From: UBA11098 sp041671525
GTDB lineage: Bacteria > Patescibacteriota > Minisyncoccia > Moranbacterales > UBA2206
Assembly (NCBI GenBank): GCA_041671525.1
Contig: JBAZBJ010000004.1
Span: 25,611 to 89,610, forward strand
Length of the DNA stretch: 64,000 bases
Direction: 5' to 3'
Shown: positions 61,301 through 64,000 of the stretch, in pieces
Layout of the letters: the number at the start of each line of letters is the position of its first letter
Numbering within the stretch: position 1 is the first letter of the stretch
Notes under the pieces: generated by a model
Database searches by the model: none
The model's input: only the letters and a program-made list of their open reading frames with translations
Told to the model about the DNA's origin: nothing
Made by a program: the position numbers and the translations under genes

Positions 61301-63698
61301 CATCGACGGAATTCACCGTCACGCCCGGCAACTGGTAGCCGAGTTGCACATTTTGCGAAGATTGCGACAGGTCAGTCGCGTCGATATCTAAAATATTATA
61401 ATTGACCAAAACATTGCCGCTGGACTGGGTGGTCGCGGAAGCCTGCGCCAAAGTCGGCGCCTCATTGAAATTGTATTTGACCACCACACTGTTGACCGTC
61501 GGCGTATTGGCGCCGTCACTGGAAGGCACCAAAATCATTTTATATTGCACCCATTGGTCATTGCTTCTGTCCGCCAGGGATGCCAAGATGGTATTGGCCT
61601 GTGCATTGGAAGCAACTGCGTAATAATCCGTGCCGTTGCAGGCCGTCGGTCCGCACCAAGCGCCGGTCAATCCGCCTTGACTGCCAGCCGCTCTGATTTG
61701 CAATCTGACATCCGTGCCGGCAGTTTCCGTACCGGTCCAATAAAAATCCGAAATTTTGTTTTTCGCGTCCGCGGTATTGTACGGCGAAGAGGTCAGGGTG
61801 CCTTGGGAATAGTAATAATAATTCAAAGTAATGTCATTCAGGCTCGGCGTCGAAGTTCCATCGCCGGTCAGCGCCACTGAATATTGGATATACTGATCGC
61901 CGTCGTTGACGCACCCGTTGCCGGACGGATCCGCGCCACTGGTCACCGCCGCGCAACTCGCCAGCGCCGTTTCGCCCGAGCACGCCGCGTCATTGCAGGA
62001 TCTTTCTTTAACCGCAACTGAACCGCCGCTCACATCCGTCGTGGCAAAAGTCGTCGCTCCCCATGCCTGCGCGTGCCCGGTGTCAAGAATCGGCGAAGTA
62101 TACGTGCCGGAGGTTTGGAAGGACGGAATTGTGACGTTGGCCGCAAAATCATTGAGTAATGGAGATTTTGTCGTGTCAACCGAAAGCAATGAGGCGCGAT
62201 ACCACAAGTAGCGTCCGGTCAGGGGAGCCGTTTCCATGGGCGTCCAATTTCCACCATCATTCTCACAATCAATCTGATTGTCCCAACCACCAATATCACA
62301 ACTGCCCGGAACAACCGTTACACTACAGGTAGTAATGTCATTTGATCCGGACGATCCGTCAGCTGAAACCGAAACATAGCATGCAGCCCCATTGACACTA
62401 AAGTCTGGTGCACTAGCGCTAGAATCACTGGCATTAACCTGGACGGTAACTGAGCCCGCTCCACCGGCCGTGCTACCCTTGGTAAATTGAAAATTGTTCC
62501 ATGTTGGAATCGCTGCGCCACTATCTACATAGGAAGTATACGTGGCAGTAGTCGCATAGTATGCGGGAATCTCAGCGATACATCTCACTCTAGTGGGGGT
62601 ATCGCACGAGGCATTAGTGCTACTCATCCATGCAGCCACGGTAGATGTGCTGTTGGTCGTATTCCCATACACAGCGCCTGTATCATTTGTCCATCCTGTG
62701 CAATGATGCGTGGCGTGAATGGCACCAGTGGCGGAAATAAGGGATCCGCTCCAAGTGACATAGTTCATGCCTGTTCCCGTATTTTGCGAATTTGAAATTG
62801 AACCATCCAATATATCCGCCCAATTATTTCCAACCAGGCTGCTCGATGCCCCGGTGCTTGCGTTGTACCAATAAAGCGGTTTACTTGAATCATAGTGACT
62901 TGCATCTCCGCCTGCCACATGCATATCCCGTATTTCATCAGACGCGCTAACACTTAAAAAAGCCTTTATTTTTGTTGCGTCAGCCGGTTTATTGGCGGAA
63001 GCGGCACAAATCGCATCCGCCCCGCTTCTGCCGCCCAAAGCTCCGGTTTGTGTTACAGGGTCAACATAAATTACCGTTTTGTTAGCTTGTGTCAACCGCA
63101 CATCCGCATCCTCACCGCCCGATCCGGCCGGCAAAACCTCCGTGTTGCTTTTCACATTACCGGAATTATTAAAACCGCCCGTTAAAGATCCAGGGGCGGT
63201 TGGCGTAGTGGTACTGTTATTTGTTTGAGTCAAAGTGTACGCTTGCGAGGCTTGCGTCAAAGCAATTTTGTCACTGGCGTTGGTCGTATTGGAGTTGGTG
63301 CCGGTGAAATCGGCGGTCAAAGTATCTTGATCAGAGCCTGTTGTTTGCGCCAGTGTCACGCTGCCCGCGCCCGCCGTCACCGTCGCATCCTTGGAATCAT
63401 ATTTCGTCCAGTTACTGACATTGGTCGGATGCGCCGCCCCGGTGCCGCCGTCCAGCCCGCCGTTCCACGCGCTTTGTGTCCAAGTGTACGTTCCGGCCAA
63501 CGCCCCATTTCTACCATTCCAAAAAGTTCCAACCAAAATGCCCGCAATCAAAACCGCGGCCACCGCTCCCGCCAACCACCTTTTCCTAAAGCTTCGCTTT
63601 AGGAAAGACCCCTTGCCACGCCAAAAACGCAGACTTTGATATTTCGCCGCTTTAATTTTGTCTTTGATTTGATTTTTTCGGCTTTCCCCTGTCGCCAT
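55353..63698 (-). CDS. Giant multi-domain surface protein (DUF1554-like, Ig-like and fibronectin type III repeats)
   Basis: 2781 aa. Basic cytoplasmic N-terminus (1-40), one membrane helix at 41-60 (WLAGAVAAVLIAGILVGTFW), and the rest is extracellular. Residues about 205-390 resemble the DUF1554/C-type lectin-like fold (GALGGRSGADAICAASANKP ... HHCTGW ... CDTPTRVRCIAE). Then come bacterial Ig-like domains with Asp/Thr-rich edges (IDVDLTFSENITTTGTITVT; AGDAITVVANYSESVQ) and many fibronectin-III-like modules (LSVGTQYYFYVES, LVPATKYYFVVLSADAAGNI). It ends IGNFQDIFSWAKL without an LPXTG or autotransporter signal. Adhesin or host-contact fibre is the likely role. Confidence 0.85.
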   Translation of the reverse strand: MATGESRKNQIKDKIKAAKYQSLRFWRGKGSFLKRSFRKRWLAGAVAAVLIAGILVGTFWNGRNGALAGTYTWTQSAWNGGLDGGTGAAHPTNVSNWTKYDSKDATVTAGAGSVTLAQTTGSDQDTLTADFTGTNSNTTNASDKIALTQASQAYTLTQTNNSTTTPTAPGSLTGGFNNSGNVKSNTEVLPAGSGGEDADVRLTQANKTVIYVDPVTQTGALGGRSGADAICAASANKPADATKIKAFLSVSASDEIRDMHVAGGDASHYDSSKPLYWYNASTGASSSLVGNNWADILDGSISNSQNTGTGMNYVTWSGSLISATGAIHATHHCTGWTNDTGAVYGNTTNSTSTVAAWMSSTNASCDTPTRVRCIAEIPAYYATTATYTSYVDSGAAIPTWNNFQFTKGSTAGGAGSVTVQVNASDSSASAPDFSVNGAACYVSVSADGSSGSNDITTCSVTVVPGSCDIGGWDNQIDCENDGGNWTPMETAPLTGRYLWYRASLLSVDTTKSPLLNDFAANVTIPSFQTSGTYTSPILDTGHAQAWGATTFATTDVSGGSVAVKERSCNDAACSGETALASCAAVTSGADPSGNGCVNDGDQYIQYSVALTGDGTSTPSLNDITLNYYYYSQGTLTSSPYNTADAKNKISDFYWTGTETAGTDVRLQIRAAGSQGGLTGAWCGPTACNGTDYYAVASNAQANTILASLADRSNDQWVQYKMILVPSSDGANTPTVNSVVVKYNFNEAPTLAQASATTQSSGNVLVNYNILDIDATDLSQSSQNVQLGYQLPGVTVNSVDVTDSSTSNVLLNNPNSYTIPTSGNVLINSELLGYLGVLGNGTTTVTLTGISRAQNFTTNYPTAGAAHTADTAVFFQATQLAGTNSYDTVTSVTTSASTTKTITWNAKAENSSGTSLNGGSFTGANKINLKIFANDAFTDAGLPTNNIGVVIPTAVDLDFLAPTITNISSDKVNGSYKAGEVIDVDLTFSENITTTGTITVTLETGSTDRTCTFSGVTNAGTATCNYTVQAGDTSADLTVNTVAGTIADQAGNAMTNFAPTTNLAANKALVIDTTAPTAAVTYSINRDVKAGDSQIITATFSEAMLDAPIPKVAISGGNTLAATNMTKTDTTHYAYTHTVGAGNGTATVALSVGTDAASNVITAAPTSGATFTVDNTAPTSPGTATLNSYLNNTGNQTVSWTQSTETNFKNYLVQRKLGVGGTFATIRTETTIGTTSYADNSALAEGSYYYQVIAEDNAGNTTTGGTSTVLVVDKIAPVLQSFTSSSTNSDPGDPLTMYGTGDTINIQAVFNENLANGATMTVRLNNTAQSQVLLNQIAGATLSGTYTVSAAGSGVSDDSPDLSIGQIVTTSVTDAAGNLRSSETIPAGQNLGDNKNLIVDTVPPSLSSFSAASGSYNAGDAITVVANYSESVQAGSQIQVKVNADGGVATIDLTTVSAETISGTYTVQAGDNAANLQVTSIVAQSVSDIKNNQLTNTDMPGTNIAGGALVDTTAPVIAFTDDVAAGPVQSDDIVINVVETNSASYKYIFSADATCADENYAGGTTFGSDDLITINTETNNTKYICVKAIDTAGNAAYQAGVNPLNIDITNPDGTITVDRSLGSGQIALTATDGSRGITGLQMRSVIHEDDAAACDLSAATWGDFAATLDLDSESALVKACVEYRDVAGNTTTLSAAPPRTPESFQYYDVSDPDDFRVFLSWKIPTGHEGSKGFSQYQLFQCADLKDNADCTPDTTGVPTTTISQQSTNYKTYLSLTDANKYCQVLRFASQDADGTDYSAVSEKRCVVPSSASSSVTKDVAIEFPADPVPDAELFANQATIHWTTVNANNAEEPLPADSQVCWRVHMVPTPNWNCRSYESYEVSHAITISKATERLYDLLPDTEYDYQVRSRTSWNKEATADGPATFTTKNGPVIKNINPDPIGNTTATITWTTENKNGADLASSSALYYAAEVDADGALVTPAEGACDGSDVVGHTCTLSGLSVGTQYYFYVESIANSATARDTANGAFHRFTTFSDSAAPSITANPGNPLIVTDTQAALAWETDERSTSWLLYDTVTHAAFDNFVDLNFDPDNANRNPYADNLSGDSSNLAHTFIMSLDSLAASTPYYYRLVSEDTSGNVSVSAEYTFTTLEIQSAHPALTNPGNPLVAQFSDTEAVIYLPAANTEATSKLCWDTATIADVDSCANHTEINTATKTHYFHLTGLTPETTYYLRTKITDSETADTNFTSSAAVTFTTLATQVDQHAPLTAISNVTESLVTDVAAVVNFDTDAPAVCMIQSGTATGNYTNDVAEEDGYAARENFNLHHAININGLIFSTKYYYQINCEDDLETAIADPSEYDFTTEERMLTQAGFAALGDVIAPNISGVSAGTITGESVTVSWDTNEKAGGSVAYGIESGTYENMASDYLINSAAANYVTAHAVIINGLVPATKYYFVVLSADAAGNITKSSESSFTTASPSSLSSINVASLSLNQATITWKTSAKTTSGVEYGLTEEYGQKKENSAMATEHTVTLSGLQSGQTYHFRVKGKDANNNLYSSGDYTFQPKSPPQISGVKVTGVTEHETKINFKTNIATDALIIYTDAKNPENSGSQGNPQLGSSHEIILKNLASGATFSYSVKVRDEQGNETTQAGGSFTTGKDENPPKLDQIRTDSALAQNGKVQSIVSWTTDEPATSVFAYREGISGEEKEVNISKQLTLNHVAVVTIFKPGTVYYFRVKSVDASENVARSGDFALLTPKIKENIVQIIIGNFQDIFSWAKL
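63584..63604. repeat. Palindrome family D inside the giant gene
   Basis: TCCTAAAGC-ttc-GCTTTAGGA. Encodes SFLKRSFR in the cytoplasmic N-terminus (about residues 31-38) directly before the membrane helix. Confidence 0.8.
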
Positions 63699-63740
63699 TT
63701 TGTTGTTCTATTTCTTTTTCCGATTTATCTGAATGAATAT

Positions 63741-63751
63741 ATTATACCACA
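63741..63751 (-). promoter_or_regulatory. Extended -10 promoter TGTGGTATAAT of the giant gene
   Basis: Minus strand ATGTGGTATAATATATTC, about 43 bp upstream of the ATG. Same 11-mer as before the histidine kinase and LytR_C genes. Confidence 0.65.
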
Positions 63752-63959
63752 TTTTTATTTTTTTCTTGTGGACAAAAAATAAAACGAGTGATCAATCCCG
63801 CGAAACACCTTCACGAAAAATTTCACCCGTTCTATTGCCTCAATTGTAGCAGATTTTTCGTCCCTTGTCAATTTTTTCTGGCTGTATAATATTAAGTGTG
63901 GTGGATAACTAAAGAAGTGGTAGGATTTAAGCGCTAAACCTTAATTTCCCACCACCTCT

Positions 63960-64000
63960 ATGAACCAAGATATCAAAAAGCTGCTCGGATTGCAAAATGT
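63960..64000 (+). CDS. Start of a gene cut by the window edge
   Basis: ATG at 63960 followed by NQDIKKLLGLQN. Thirteen residues are visible, too few to assign. ISL3-type transposases often begin with a similar xIxxLLGL stretch, which is only a hint. Upstream is TGTATAAT (63883-63890) and a GTGGTGG ... CCACCAC inverted repeat (63899-63956). Confidence 0.3.
   Translation, partial: MNQDIKKLLGLQN

Noticed and set aside
55353..63698. Long plus-strand frames opposite the giant gene (for example 56379-57695)
   Set aside because: They are rich in Arg and His as expected from the complement of Thr/Ser/Ala-rich repeats and show no family motif. The minus frame is continuous for 8.3 kb.
1..64000. CRISPR array or cas genes
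   Set aside because: No regularly spaced direct repeats with unique spacers and no Cas-like proteins seen. The repeats found are dispersed palindromes.

Overview
The window looks like a chromosome segment of a Patescibacteria/CPR bacterium of Parcubacteria type. This is inferred from gene content, not from a marker tree. The genes supporting it are a compact type IV pilus operon, two full-length UvrA proteins, a UvrC without its C-terminal part, RNase J with a long N-terminal extension, an orphan family 5 solute-binding protein next to secG, a LytR_C protein, very large surface proteins, and almost no biosynthetic genes. TGA is used as a stop at an ATGA gene junction (44368-44371), so the standard bacterial code fits and the UGA-glycine code does not.

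Layout. 1-1.9 kb: three tRNA genes (Arg-TCT, Lys-CTT, His-GTG) interleaved with two paralogous helix-turn-helix proteins, all on the minus strand. 1.9-17.4 kb (minus): one pilus block, in transcription order a 1463-aa membrane-anchored fibre protein, histidine kinase, response regulator, PilB, PilC, three prepilin-like proteins, PilM, PilN, PilO and a small membrane protein. 17.6-30.4 kb: nucleotide excision repair genes uvrA1, uvrC, uvrA2 and uvrB, with a nucleotidyltransferase, a DsbA/thioredoxin-like protein and small membrane proteins between them. 30.5-36.7 kb: small genes, secG, solute-binding protein, phosphoglucose/phosphomannose isomerase and RNase J. 36.8-41.7 kb: two membrane/coiled-coil proteins flanked by a duplicated rnj 3' end, a LytR_C protein, three small unknown genes, a TrmB-type regulator and trpS. 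41.8-46.6 kb: an unusual oxidoreductase operon (small cytochrome-b-like membrane protein, gluconate dehydrogenase subunit-3-like protein, GMC oxidoreductase, 2-hydroxyacid dehydrogenase) and phosphomannomutase. 46.7-50 kb (plus): ychF, then rpsF-ssb-rpsR behind an S6:S18-like leader RNA, then efp with Arg32. 50.1-63.7 kb (minus): a 51-aa Cys-motif protein, recA, a RodZ-like protein, ftsK and a 2781-aa multi-domain surface protein.

Two non-coding themes stand out. First, two copies of an element with 20-bp perfect inverted-repeat arms lie between a TATGCTATAAT promoter and the start codon of unrelated small genes. Their outer base pairs differ in a compensatory way, which suggests an undescribed structured 5' leader. 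Second, several families of short palindromic repeats are scattered through the window. Some lie inside genes in frame: uvrC carries four insertions from three families, and the fibre protein and ftsK carry the same GTAGAGACGCA palindrome, always in the same reading frame. A further repeat family built on CGTAATTCGTAG sits just upstream of start codons (pilB, uvrA2, ychF, ssb).
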